From the NCBI GenBank assembly GCA_041738715.1, contig JBGSPI010000099.1:44490-108489 (forward strand): DNA of 64,000 nt, in the 5' to 3' direction. Source of the DNA: Chamaesiphon sp041738715 (GTDB lineage Bacteria; Cyanobacteriota; Cyanobacteriia; Cyanobacteriales; Chamaesiphonaceae). The position numbers and the translations under genes were made by a program. Of this stretch, positions 45,270 through 54,073 are shown one piece after another. The first letter of the stretch is position 1. Every line of letters begins with the position of its first letter. The notes below the pieces were generated by a model. It did not search any database, was not told the DNA's origin, and saw only the letters and a program-made list of their open reading frames with translations.

Positions 45270-46505
45270 ATGAACAACAATCTTCACGATCGAGTGACTA
45301 TCGATACCCAACAACGTAGCATCGTTAGCAGATTCCAATATCTGAGTTGGGGAGAGTTTAGTGGTTCGTTGCAAGTGTCAGTGGCATCAGGACAAGCCTG
45401 GGAAATTTTATTTTATCGGGGACAGATTGTATGGAGTGTCGATCTCGCCAACCCTAATCGATTTTGGCGAAGACAGATCCGTGCTCATCTAAATTACCAG
45501 TACATTGGACTGGAACTAGTATTTCAGGCAGCCGATCATGTCCAGCCCAAAATACTTACATTGAGTAGTGAAGCTTGCTGGCAATACCAAGGGTTAATCT
45601 CGCTGATGATGCTGGCAGAGATCAACACAGCAGAGATCAAGGCTATTTTGACTAGTGGGGCGCAAGAAATTATTTTTGACTTGTTGCAATATGGTCATGG
45701 GCACAAGTTAACTTTTCGATCGCAGTCAGAGGTATTTATCGATCGACCAATTCTACTCATCGATACAGAACCAGTCCTCAACCGTGCGGAAATCATGTGG
45801 CAGGAGTGGTACGCCCAAAGACTAGGCGATATTTCGCCAAATAAAACGCCTTCTATCACTCATCCTGTTCAGCTATATCGTCAAACAACACCAATTATCT
45901 ATCAAAATCTCGTCCAGGTGATCACGGGTAAACGCACATTGCGCGAGATTGCAGCAGAAATTAATGAAGATTTATTATTACTAACTCGTTCCTTAACTCG
46001 ATATATCCAAACTGGCATTATCGAATTACGCGATCTTCCTGATCTCAAGTCTCCAGAAGTTGGGAGTAAATTTCTCCCAGATCTTCCAGTGGTTAATGTC
46101 AAACCCAAAATTACTAAACCTGTACCATCAAAATTGGTGACTTGTATCGATGACAGTTCACAAGTTTGCGAAATGATGAGGACAATCGTGACAGCGGCTG
46201 GTTATCGGTTTATCTCGATCCAAGATGCCGCGCAAGCTTTACCACGCCTGCTAGAAAATAAACCCGACTTGATTTTTCTTGACTTGATGATGCCAAAAGT
46301 TAATGGCTATGAAATTTGTGGTCAGATTAAGCGTGTTTCTAGTTTGGCTCAAACTCCTGTGATTATTCTGACTGGTAAAGATGGTTTACTCGATCGAGTG
46401 CGGGCAAAAGTTGTTGGTTCATCTGAATTCATCTCTAAACCCGTCTCTAAAATCGCGATCGATAGTGCTTTAGAACGATGGCTAGTCACAAACAAATCAG
46501 ACTAG
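45270..46505 (+). CDS. PatA-type response regulator (PATAN/DUF4388 + REC)
   Basis: The 411-residue protein has an N-terminal PATAN-type segment (EFSGSLQVSVASGQAWEILFYRGQIVWS), a helical middle part, and a C-terminal receiver domain with VTCIDDSSQVCEMM (acidic pocket), DLIFLDLMMPKVNG (phospho-acceptor Asp), VIILTGKDG and the FISKPVSK lysine. This architecture is that of PatA/PixG/TaxP-type regulators, which act in type IV pilus-dependent phototaxis, or in heterocyst patterning in filamentous strains. ATG 45270 (MNNNLHDRV) is preferred over TTG 45231. The downstream gene encodes an Hpt protein that is a likely phospho-partner. Confidence 0.88.
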   Translation: MNNNLHDRVTIDTQQRSIVSRFQYLSWGEFSGSLQVSVASGQAWEILFYRGQIVWSVDLANPNRFWRRQIRAHLNYQYIGLELVFQAADHVQPKILTLSSEACWQYQGLISLMMLAEINTAEIKAILTSGAQEIIFDLLQYGHGHKLTFRSQSEVFIDRPILLIDTEPVLNRAEIMWQEWYAQRLGDISPNKTPSITHPVQLYRQTTPIIYQNLVQVITGKRTLREIAAEINEDLLLLTRSLTRYIQTGIIELRDLPDLKSPEVGSKFLPDLPVVNVKPKITKPVPSKLVTCIDDSSQVCEMMRTIVTAAGYRFISIQDAAQALPRLLENKPDLIFLDLMMPKVNGYEICGQIKRVSSLAQTPVIILTGKDGLLDRVRAKVVGSSEFISKPVSKIAIDSALERWLVTNKSD

Positions 46506-46639
46506 GATTTAGCTGATTAATTTGATTGAACAACTTAAATTGACAATGACTTTTAAATCGACGATGGGGAGATCGGTTTTCTGCTCACCCCTAATCTCTA
46601 ACCTCTATCTTGACGCGCTAACCCCTAACCCCTACCTCT
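46506..46639. repeat. short CCCTAA-type tandem run before the Hpt gene
   Basis: At about 46585-46635 the units CTAATCTCTAACCTCT and CTAACCCCTAACCCCTACC recur, ending just before ATG 46640. They resemble the runs at 15971-16013 and, in opposite orientation, 30616-30675. The rest of the spacer is unremarkable. Confidence 0.45.
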
Positions 46640-48442
46640 ATGAATGATTCTCAGCTTCAAGCCCAAGCTTATAGTTACTTTCTCGCTGAGGCACCAGAAT
46701 TGCTTCAGACGATCGAGCAAGAAATTCTAACGCTGCCTAACGAACATACTACCACTAAGGTACATAATCTGATGCGGGCACTGCACACGCTCAAAGGTGC
46801 TGCCGCAAATGTAGGGCTAACAACGATCGAGCGCATCGCCCATGATTTTGAGGATGTGGCAAGAGTATTCTATGACTTGGAAGTTAAGATCGATGTATCG
46901 ATTCAGACTTTGCTCCTCGATGGATATTCAGGCTTACAAGAGTGTCTGGAGGCTCAATTGATCGATCGAGAAATCGACGAACAAACGATTGTCGATCGAT
47001 TAGCAGCAACGATCGACCAATTAAAATCTATCTTGGGGGATTGGACTGAGACAGATACGGCTCTACCGACGGCAATAGAGCTAGGTTTTGATATTGTTGC
47101 GTCGATTTTTGAGACAACGATTCAAGAACAGATCGATGTACTTAGTGCCGTTATTGCCAATAAGGATCTCCACGAGATTGAAAACTATCTTCATTCAGCT
47201 ACTGAGATCTGTATCGGGTTAGCTGAATCATTTGAATTACCTGGATTTCTCGCCATCAATCAAGCAATTATCGCCGCAATTTCCCTCAATCCCGATCGGC
47301 TAGAATCAATCGCACCAATTGCTTTGGAGAATCTCCGTCAAGCTCAAGCTGCTGTATTAGCCGGAGATCGGGCTACTGGTGGTCATGTCCACCCCGATTT
47401 AGTTGAGTTGACTCAAGTTCAATCGGCTGAAAGTTCTATACCCCAACCCACTGAGTCAGTTAAAGAGTTGGAGATAGATCCAGATCCAGCCGAATTCTCA
47501 GAATTAGTGGCAAATTGGACGGTAGAGACACCTGAAACAGTAGGGATTGAATCTGGCAAAATCCTAACTACGGCGATTGGAGAAGGCGAATTGCCAGCAT
47601 TCAGAGCTTTTTTAACCAGTGGTAGATTTCGGACGCGCAATGAATTAAGTTTGGAAACGCAAAATCTATTCGATCGAATTTTACAGCTTTGTTGGGATTG
47701 GTTCAGACATCAGATTCAAACACCGCATTCACAGTTAAATTTAGAGCTATTAGTAGCGGCGGAGGGTTTGGCAGATCTAGATTATCTACATCACTGGATT
47801 GGATTGTTGTTACAAAAGGTAGGCGCGCCTAATGATCGCCCTAGTCTGCGTCTCTATCGCAAAAGTTGCATCTATCAAGTCATTTTTGCCGTCGCTAAAT
47901 ATATAGCCGAGAGTAGTCCCCGCGCTCAGATTACCCCGGAATTTTTGAGCGAATTGCGATCTTATCTCCAAACCACTGTGATCGAGTACAAACAACAACC
48001 ACCAGTCACCATTAACGAACGCGGTTGGCTCGATCGGATTATCCTACCCCATCACTGGAGTGGTTCAGCCATAATCACCCCAGAAGACCCACTGATCGAC
48101 GAAATCTGGGGCCAACCACAGATTACCAGTGGATCTCTGTCATCAGTTAATTCTCATTTCAATTCAGAAATTGCCCTAGAGTTTACCGAGGATTGCCAAC
48201 AGCAACTAGTTCAACTCGATCGACTTCAATCCGTACTGATCGAATCACATCACCAGTCAATCCAACATCATCAACAATTACAAGATACCTGTTCAGCGAC
48301 AAATTCTAGTGAACTTGCCAACTTAATTGTTAACTCAGATCGATTAGCCCAGAATCTAACGATCGCCCTAGAAACAGCCTCTCAACTGTATCAAGTCGCT
48401 GACAGGCAACAGCAATTCCTCCGTCAAATTGCGGCAGGTTAA
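46640..48442 (+). CDS. Hpt-domain protein, PilL/CheA N-terminal-half type, without kinase domain
   Basis: The 600-residue protein begins with an Hpt (P1) domain: FLAEAPELLQTIEQEILTLP and the phosphorylatable His in MRALHTLKGAAANVGL (near residue 54). A second, degenerate Hpt-like region occurs around residues 150-240 (YLHSATEICIGLAESFELPGF). The rest is helical with a final coiled coil rich in Gln and His. No HATPase_c, CheW-like or REC domain follows before the stop. Chemotaxis-like pilus systems of cyanobacteria normally have a long CheA/PilL; in Synechocystis that protein is split into two genes (slr0073/slr0322). This gene could be the analogous N-terminal part, with a kinase half elsewhere. 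It follows the PatA-type gene. Confidence 0.75.
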   Translation: MNDSQLQAQAYSYFLAEAPELLQTIEQEILTLPNEHTTTKVHNLMRALHTLKGAAANVGLTTIERIAHDFEDVARVFYDLEVKIDVSIQTLLLDGYSGLQECLEAQLIDREIDEQTIVDRLAATIDQLKSILGDWTETDTALPTAIELGFDIVASIFETTIQEQIDVLSAVIANKDLHEIENYLHSATEICIGLAESFELPGFLAINQAIIAAISLNPDRLESIAPIALENLRQAQAAVLAGDRATGGHVHPDLVELTQVQSAESSIPQPTESVKELEIDPDPAEFSELVANWTVETPETVGIESGKILTTAIGEGELPAFRAFLTSGRFRTRNELSLETQNLFDRILQLCWDWFRHQIQTPHSQLNLELLVAAEGLADLDYLHHWIGLLLQKVGAPNDRPSLRLYRKSCIYQVIFAVAKYIAESSPRAQITPEFLSELRSYLQTTVIEYKQQPPVTINERGWLDRIILPHHWSGSAIITPEDPLIDEIWGQPQITSGSLSSVNSHFNSEIALEFTEDCQQQLVQLDRLQSVLIESHHQSIQHHQQLQDTCSATNSSELANLIVNSDRLAQNLTIALETASQLYQVADRQQQFLRQIAAG

Positions 48443-48468
48443 ATGTCTGGGCTTGCTGATTGAAAAGA

Positions 48469-48497
48469 TTGATTGACACACTGGCTTACACTATAAT
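48469..48497 (+). promoter_or_regulatory. candidate sigma-70 promoter of the str operon
   Basis: TTGATT (48469-48474) and TATAAT (48492-48497) are separated by 17 bp, the ideal spacing. The -10 hexamer is a perfect match. It lies 58 bp before the rpsL start at 48555. An overlapping TTGACA at 48473-48478 is a better hexamer but only 13 bp from the -10, so I do not choose it. Confidence 0.55.
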
Positions 48498-48554
48498 AGA
48501 ATGGTAATTTGTCAACAGTTGGCACCAATAGGTGACTGTACAATTTTCTAACAC

Positions 48555-48935
48555 ATGCCAACCATCCAACAGCTAATTCGGAAAGCTCGCGAAGATTCCA
48601 AAATCAAAACCAAGTCACCCGCGCTCAAGGAATGTCCTCAGCGTCGTGGTGTGTGTACTCGCGTCTACACAACTACCCCCAAAAAGCCCAACTCCGCTCT
48701 GCGTAAAGTAGCACGGGTCAGGTTAACCTCTGGATTTGAAGTTACCGCATACATCCCAGGTATCGGTCACAACCTCCAGGAACACTCCGTTGTGATGATT
48801 CGTGGCGGTCGGGTAAAAGACTTACCTGGAGTTAGGTACCACATCATTCGCGGTACATTAGATACTGCTGGGGTCAAAGATCGGAAGCAAGGTCGTTCCA
48901 AATATGGAACCAAACGTCCTAAAGCAGCCAAGTAG
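48555..48935 (+). CDS. rpsL: 30S ribosomal protein S12
   Basis: The 126-residue decoding-centre protein starts MPTIQQLIRKARED and has the conserved TTPKKPNSALRKVARVRLT block (with Lys of the streptomycin-sensitive PKKPNSA motif), IPGIGHNLQEHSVVMIRGGRVKDLPGVRYHIIRG and the basic KQGRSKYGTKRPK end. It is the first gene of the str operon, preceded by a good promoter at 48469-48497. Downstream is an unusually long 426-bp gap before rpsG. Confidence 0.98.
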   Translation: MPTIQQLIRKAREDSKIKTKSPALKECPQRRGVCTRVYTTTPKKPNSALRKVARVRLTSGFEVTAYIPGIGHNLQEHSVVMIRGGRVKDLPGVRYHIIRGTLDTAGVKDRKQGRSKYGTKRPKAAK

Positions 48936-49361
48936 GTTTCACATTTCGCATCGCGATTACTCGATCTAGAGTGCGTTAGTTATATTTGTAAGCTTACATA
49001 AAAATCATACCCAGTTGCGTCGTAGGCTCCCATGCTGAGGGTGTCTACCTGTTGTTGTGTTAGATATTGATTGGCTGGCGGCAACGCCAAACAACTCAAC
49101 CATCGACACTAGATTAATTGCTGAAGTGAAGATCGATTGGTAATCGGCAGTTTCGTTGCACCCGATCGAGAGCGGGATCGCCAGATCTTCTTGATCGTAA
49201 CTGACGGATTTCTAACTTAATCCCCAAACCCAGCAAATTAAACTCAGTGAATAGTGACTCAGAGATCGATAAAACAGGATCCAGCCAGGAATAGCTGAAC
49301 ACCTGACAACCGATAGCTGGAAAACGAAATAACTGATAAATTACCATTCAATATTCGAGCT
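48936..49361. other. 426-bp gap between rpsL and rpsG
   Basis: No credible gene or RNA gene was found. An open frame on the minus strand (49114-49347) has no recognisable features. The gap is longer than expected inside a ribosomal-protein operon and may contain an internal promoter for rpsG-fusA-tuf. Confidence 0.4.
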
Positions 49362-49832
49362 ATGTCACGTCGAACTACAGTTCCCAAACGCCCAGTCCCA
49401 CCGGATGCTGTTTATAACAGCCGTCTTGTCAATATGATGGTGCGCCGCATCATGTACAGCGGTAAAAAATCAGTAGCTTATCGGATCATTTATGAAGCGA
49501 TGAAAACTATTGAAGAGCGGACAGGCAACGATCCGCTCGAAACCTTTGAAAAAGCAGTTAAAAATGCTACTCCGCTAGTGGAAGTCAAAGGTCGCCGGGT
49601 TGGTGGTGCTACTTATCAAGTACCGATGGAAGTGAAAGCCGATCGCGGTACAGCCCTAGCGATGCGCTGGCTGATCAACTACTCCCGCGCCCGCGCTGGC
49701 AAATCAATGGCAAGTAAATTGGCTAACGAGCTAATGGACGCAGCCAATGAGACAGGTAGTGCAATTCGGAAACGGGAAGAAACCCACCGGATGGCTGAAG
49801 CGAATAAAGCTTTTGCTCACTACCGTTACTAG
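49362..49832 (+). CDS. rpsG: 30S ribosomal protein S7
   Basis: The 156-residue head-domain protein binds the 3' domain of 16S rRNA. Typical segments are SRRTTVPKRPVPPDAVYNSRLVNMMVRRIM at the N-terminus, ETFEKAVKNATPLVEVKGRRVGGATYQVP in the middle and KREETHRMAEANKAFAHYRY at the end. The length is normal. It lies upstream of fusA with a 124-bp spacer in the conserved str order. Confidence 0.98.
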   Translation: MSRRTTVPKRPVPPDAVYNSRLVNMMVRRIMYSGKKSVAYRIIYEAMKTIEERTGNDPLETFEKAVKNATPLVEVKGRRVGGATYQVPMEVKADRGTALAMRWLINYSRARAGKSMASKLANELMDAANETGSAIRKREETHRMAEANKAFAHYRY

Positions 49833-49956
49833 AATCCTAGCTTTGGGAAAACTCAGTCTAGGCTAATTGCAGTCATCCGACAGCACCAAAAACGTATACA
49901 ATCTTAATAAAGATTAACCAATTTTATATCGGCAGCCGACAAGTAAGGAGGTAATT

Positions 49957-52032
49957 GTGCCACGTACCGTCCCGTTTGAGAGAGTACGCAACATCGGGAT
50001 TGCAGCCCACATTGATGCGGGTAAGACAACCACGACCGAGAGAATTTTATATTATTCTGGGGTTGTCCATAAGATCGGCGAAGTTCACGAGGGAACTGCT
50101 ACCACCGACTGGATGGTGCAAGAACAAGAGCGTGGGATCACCATCACCGCAGCCGCAATCAGCACGACTTGGAAAGATCATAAGATCAATATCATTGACA
50201 CTCCCGGTCACGTAGACTTCACGATCGAAGTCGAACGTTCGATGCGGGTACTCGATGGTGTAATCGCCGTATTCTGCTCCGTTGGTGGTGTTCAGCCTCA
50301 ATCGGAGACGGTATGGCGACAAGCCGATCGCTACAGCGTACCCCGGATCGTCTTTGTGAATAAGATGGACCGAACTGGTGCCAACTTCTTCAAAGTTTAC
50401 GATCAAATCGTCGATCGGATGCGCGCCAACGCTGTACCCATTCAGATTCCGATCGGTGCTGAGGGCGACTTTGCTGGTGTCATCGATCTCGTCACCATGC
50501 GGGCATTTTATGCCCTTGACGATTTGGGCAAAGATGTTGAAGAACGGGATATTCCAGCCGATCTCCAAGCCAAAGCAGATGAATTTCGTGTCAAATTATT
50601 GGAATCTGTTGCAGACACCTCTGATGAATTGACCGAAAAATATCTCGAAGGTGAAGAAATCACCCAAGCTGAGATCAAAGCAGCCATTCGCAAAGGTACG
50701 ATCGACGGTACGATCGTCCCGATGTTCTGTGGTTCAGCCTTCAAAAATAAAGGCGTTCAGGCTCTCCTCGATGCCGTAATTGATTATCTGCCTTGTCCAA
50801 CAGAAGTTCCCGCAATTAAAGGGAAATCCGTTGAAGATGGAAGTGAAATTGAGCGTCATGCAGATGATGATGAACCATTCTCGGCGTTGGCATTCAAGAT
50901 TATGGCGGATAAGTATGGTCGATTGACCTTTATTCGTGTCTACTCTGGAGTTGTCAAAACTGGCACCTACGTCCTCAATCCTACTAAAGGTAAGAAAGAG
51001 CGGATTTCCCGCCTGATCGTCCTCAAAGCGGATGACAGACAGGAAGTAGACGAACTTCGGGCCGGCGATCTAGGTGCTGCATTAGGCCTAAAAGACACCT
51101 TTACAGGTGATACTTTGTGTGATGAAAATAACCCAGTTATTCTGGAATCACTATTCATCCCTGAACCAGTCATCTCCCTGGCTGTAGAACCGAAAACCAA
51201 GCAGGACATGGAAAAGCTCTCCAAAGCTCTAGTTTCCTTGTCCCAGGAAGACCCCACCTTCCGCGTTCACACCGACCCTGAGACCAACCAGACCGTAATT
51301 GCGGGCATGGGCGAACTTCACCTCGAAATTCTGGTCGATCGGATGCTGCGCGAATTTAACGTCGAAGCAAACATCGGTGCGCCACAGGTAGCTTACCGCG
51401 AAACCATTCGCAAGAGTGTCAAGCAAGAAGGTAAGTACATCAAACAGAGTGGTGGTAGTGGTAACTACGGTCACGTGGTGATCGAGATTGCCCCTGGAGA
51501 ACCCGGTAGCGGTCTGGAGTTCGTCTCCAAAATCGTTGGTGGTTCGGTACCTAAACAGTACATTAACCCGATCGAGCAAGGTGTTAAAGAAACCTGTGAG
51601 TCCGGGATTTTGGCTGGGTATCCGGTGATCGACCTCAAAGTCACCTTGGTCGATGGTTCTTACCATGAAGTTGACTCCAATGAAATGGCCTTTAAAATTG
51701 CGGCTTCGATCGCAACTAAAGATGCCGTCATGAAAGCTCAACCGACATTGCTCGAACCAGTCATGAAGGTCGAAGTTGAAGTTCCCGATAACTTCTTGGG
51801 TAACGTCATCGGCGATCTCAACTCCCGTCGGGGTCAGATCGAAGGTCAAGAAGCGGCGGCGAATCTCGCCAAAGTTGCTGCTAAAGTTCCCCTAGGGGAA
51901 ATGTTTGGCTATGCAACCAACATCCGCTCCAACACCCAAGGTCGCGGGATCTTCTCAATGGAATTCAGCCATTATGACGAAGTACCCCGGAACGTCGCAG
52001 AAGCGATCGTTACCAAAAATAAAGGGAAGTAG
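49957..52032 (+). CDS. fusA: elongation factor G
   Basis: The 691-residue translocation GTPase has all G motifs: AHIDAGKTTTTERILYYSG (P loop), RGITITAAA, DTPGHVDF, NKMDRTGA and GSAFKNKG, followed by domains II-V including the GMGELHLEI and SGGSGNYGHVV regions. The GTG start at 49957 is fixed by a strong Shine-Dalgarno sequence AAGGAGGT (49945-49952) five bases upstream. The protein is full-length with no insertions. It precedes tuf by 106 bp. The complementary-strand open frames within it are shadows. Confidence 0.98.
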   Translation: MPRTVPFERVRNIGIAAHIDAGKTTTTERILYYSGVVHKIGEVHEGTATTDWMVQEQERGITITAAAISTTWKDHKINIIDTPGHVDFTIEVERSMRVLDGVIAVFCSVGGVQPQSETVWRQADRYSVPRIVFVNKMDRTGANFFKVYDQIVDRMRANAVPIQIPIGAEGDFAGVIDLVTMRAFYALDDLGKDVEERDIPADLQAKADEFRVKLLESVADTSDELTEKYLEGEEITQAEIKAAIRKGTIDGTIVPMFCGSAFKNKGVQALLDAVIDYLPCPTEVPAIKGKSVEDGSEIERHADDDEPFSALAFKIMADKYGRLTFIRVYSGVVKTGTYVLNPTKGKKERISRLIVLKADDRQEVDELRAGDLGAALGLKDTFTGDTLCDENNPVILESLFIPEPVISLAVEPKTKQDMEKLSKALVSLSQEDPTFRVHTDPETNQTVIAGMGELHLEILVDRMLREFNVEANIGAPQVAYRETIRKSVKQEGKYIKQSGGSGNYGHVVIEIAPGEPGSGLEFVSKIVGGSVPKQYINPIEQGVKETCESGILAGYPVIDLKVTLVDGSYHEVDSNEMAFKIAASIATKDAVMKAQPTLLEPVMKVEVEVPDNFLGNVIGDLNSRRGQIEGQEAAANLAKVAAKVPLGEMFGYATNIRSNTQGRGIFSMEFSHYDEVPRNVAEAIVTKNKGK

Positions 52033-52138
52033 ACTGGTGGTTGGCGATCGATCATTGTGCTTGAATCAAGGGCAAATAATCGATCGTCCGGCATAATCCA
52101 GTTAAAATCAACAGAGGAAATTAAGGAATAAATTATCA

Positions 52139-53368
52139 ATGGCACGCGCTAAGTTTGAAAGAAATAAACCCCACGTTAACATCGGTACTGTCGGTCACGT
52201 AGACCACGGTAAAACTACTCTCACTGCGGCAATCACCATGTCCCTCGCGGCAATTGGTGATGCCAAAGCACGGAAGTATGATGAAATCGATGCTGCGCCT
52301 GAAGAAAAAGCGCGGGGGATTACCATCAACACCGCTCACGTAGAATACGAAACCAAAACCCGCCACTACGCACACGTAGACTGTCCCGGACACGCTGACT
52401 ATGTGAAAAACATGATCACTGGTGCGGCACAAATGGACGGCGGTATTCTCGTCGTATCCGCTGCTGACGGCCCTATGCCTCAGACTCGCGAACATATCCT
52501 CTTGGCTAAACAAGTTGGTGTACCTCGTCTAGTTGTCTTCTTGAACAAAACTGACTTGGTAGATGACGAAGAACTACTCGAACTCGTTGAATTGGAAGTG
52601 CGCGAACTGCTCTCTTCCTACGACTTCGATGGTGATAATATCCCCGTTGTCGCTGGTTCTGCCGTCAAAGCAGTCGAACAAATGATTGCTAACCCTAAAA
52701 CCATCAAAGGTGAAAATCCTTGGGTAGATAAAATCTACGACCTGATGGCAGCAGTGGATGACTACATCCCTACTCCAGAGCGGGAAGTTGATAAACCCTT
52801 CTTGATGGCAGTTGAGGACGTATTCTCGATCACTGGTCGGGGTACAGTTGCAACTGGTCGGATCGAACGTGGGAAAGTCAAAGTTGGCGAAAACGTTGAA
52901 ATCATCGGGATCAAAGACACTCGTAGCACCACGATCACTGGTGTGGAAATGTTCCAGAAGTCCCTCGATGAAGGACTCGCTGGTGATAACGTGGGCGTAC
53001 TGATGCGCGGTATCCAAAAAACCGACATCGAACGTGGGATGGTTATTGCTAAACCTGGTAGTATCAAACCCCATACCGAATTTGAAGGTGAAGTATACGT
53101 CCTCACCGACAAAGAAGGTGGTCGGAAGACTCCATTCTTCCCTGGCTACCGTCCTCAGTTCTACGTTCGTACTACTGATGTAACTGGCAACATCAAAGCG
53201 TTCACTGCCGATGACGGTAGCGCGGCTGAAATGGTTATGCCTGGAGATCGGGTCAAAATGACTGTAGAACTGATCAACCCAGTGGCAATCGAACAAGGGA
53301 TGCGCTTCGCTATTCGCGAAGGCGGTCGGACCATCGGTGCAGGTGTTGTAGCTAAAATCATCAAATAG
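52139..53368 (+). CDS. tuf: elongation factor Tu
   Basis: The 409-residue GTPase delivers aminoacyl-tRNA to the ribosome. Motifs are GTVGHVDHGKTTLTAAI, RGITINTAHVEYE, HVDCPGHADYVKNMITGAAQMDG, NKTDLVDDEE and the domain II/III segments with RGTVATGRIERG and ERGMVIAKPG. The length is typical for cyanobacteria (409). It shows the biased codon use expected for a highly expressed gene. A UUCG-capped hairpin at 53388-53417 lies 20 bp after the stop. Confidence 0.99.
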   Translation: MARAKFERNKPHVNIGTVGHVDHGKTTLTAAITMSLAAIGDAKARKYDEIDAAPEEKARGITINTAHVEYETKTRHYAHVDCPGHADYVKNMITGAAQMDGGILVVSAADGPMPQTREHILLAKQVGVPRLVVFLNKTDLVDDEELLELVELEVRELLSSYDFDGDNIPVVAGSAVKAVEQMIANPKTIKGENPWVDKIYDLMAAVDDYIPTPEREVDKPFLMAVEDVFSITGRGTVATGRIERGKVKVGENVEIIGIKDTRSTTITGVEMFQKSLDEGLAGDNVGVLMRGIQKTDIERGMVIAKPGSIKPHTEFEGEVYVLTDKEGGRKTPFFPGYRPQFYVRTTDVTGNIKAFTADDGSAAEMVMPGDRVKMTVELINPVAIEQGMRFAIREGGRTIGAGVVAKIIK

Positions 53369-53387
53369 GTTAATGACCTAGCAACAG

Positions 53388-53417
53388 GATAGAGATGTAC
53401 TTCGGTGCATCTCTATC
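53388..53417 (+). terminator. UUCG-tetraloop hairpin after tuf
   Basis: GATAGAGATGTAC (53388-53400) pairs with GTGCATCTCTATC (53405-53417) over 13 bp, with one G-U wobble and a C(UUCG)G tetraloop, followed by TTTGTCTGTCTGG. The very stable stem suggests at least partial termination or a stable 3' end between tuf and rpsJ. Confidence 0.65.
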
Positions 53418-53568
53418 TTTGTCTGTCTGGAATATTAAGTTCAAAATTTGAGTGAAGATTAGATCCGCATTGACTGTTATAATCCAGAACTCCACACTAG
53501 AGAATTAGAATTGTAAATTCATAATTCATCATTATTTCCCCGTACCTTGACAACCTGAAAGTATAATT

Positions 53569-53886
53569 ATGGCTACTGTAACGCAACAAAAGATTCGGAT
53601 TCGTCTCAAAGCATTCGATCGCCGTCTCCTCGATACCTCCTGTGATAAGATCGTCGAAACTGCTAACAGAACTGGCGCAACTGCCATCGGCCCAATTCCC
53701 CTACCAACCCGCCGCCGGATATATTGTGTCTTGCGCTCTCCTCACGTCGATAAAGATTCCCGCGAACACTTTGAAACCCGTACCCATCGCCGGATTATTG
53801 ATATTAAAGATCCTTCAGCTAAAACGATCGACGCACTGATGAAATTAGATCTCCCCGCAGGTGTGGATATTGAAGTGAAACTCTAG
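53569..53886 (+). CDS. rpsJ: 30S ribosomal protein S10
   Basis: The 105-residue protein (also a transcription antitermination factor, NusE) starts MATVTQQKIRIRLKAFDRRLLD and has the TGATAIGPIPLPTRRRIYCVLRSPHVDKDSREHFETRTHRR core and a KLDLPAGVDIEVKL end. A TATAAT hexamer at 53478-53483 and the hairpin after tuf suggest it can also be transcribed separately, although no good -35 box was seen. The gene ends before a strong terminator at 53911-53937. Confidence 0.98.
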   Translation: MATVTQQKIRIRLKAFDRRLLDTSCDKIVETANRTGATAIGPIPLPTRRRIYCVLRSPHVDKDSREHFETRTHRRIIDIKDPSAKTIDALMKLDLPAGVDIEVKL

Positions 53887-53910
53887 ATATTGAGTTATTA
53901 ATTTATTTTT

Positions 53911-53937
53911 AAAAAGTCCTCATTTGAGGACTTTTTT
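53911..53937. terminator. rho-independent terminator of the str operon
   Basis: AAAAAGTCCTCA-TT-TGAGGACTTTTTT forms a near-perfect stem with a T-run, 25 bp after rpsJ. It differs from the terminator at 9811-9838 only in the loop. It ends the rpsL-rpsG-fusA-tuf-rpsJ unit. Confidence 0.85.
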
Positions 53938-54073
53938 GTAGATGACAATATTTTCATCCGTGATGGCTACGACGGAAAAGATGATTGATGAATAATCAAT
54001 ATATTGATGAAGAACATTAGCCATTAACATTGAAACATTATCGGTTTGAGAAAAAAGTTATGTTACTGATTGT

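Noticed and set aside
48473..48497. TTGACA as -35 box of rpsL
   Set aside because: Only 13 bp from the TATAAT; TTGATT at 48469 gives the proper 17-bp spacing.
52574..53296. 240-residue open frame antisense to tuf
   Set aside because: It mirrors the codon bias of tuf, has no ribosome site and no recognisable protein pattern; the same holds for antisense frames in fusA and ilvD.
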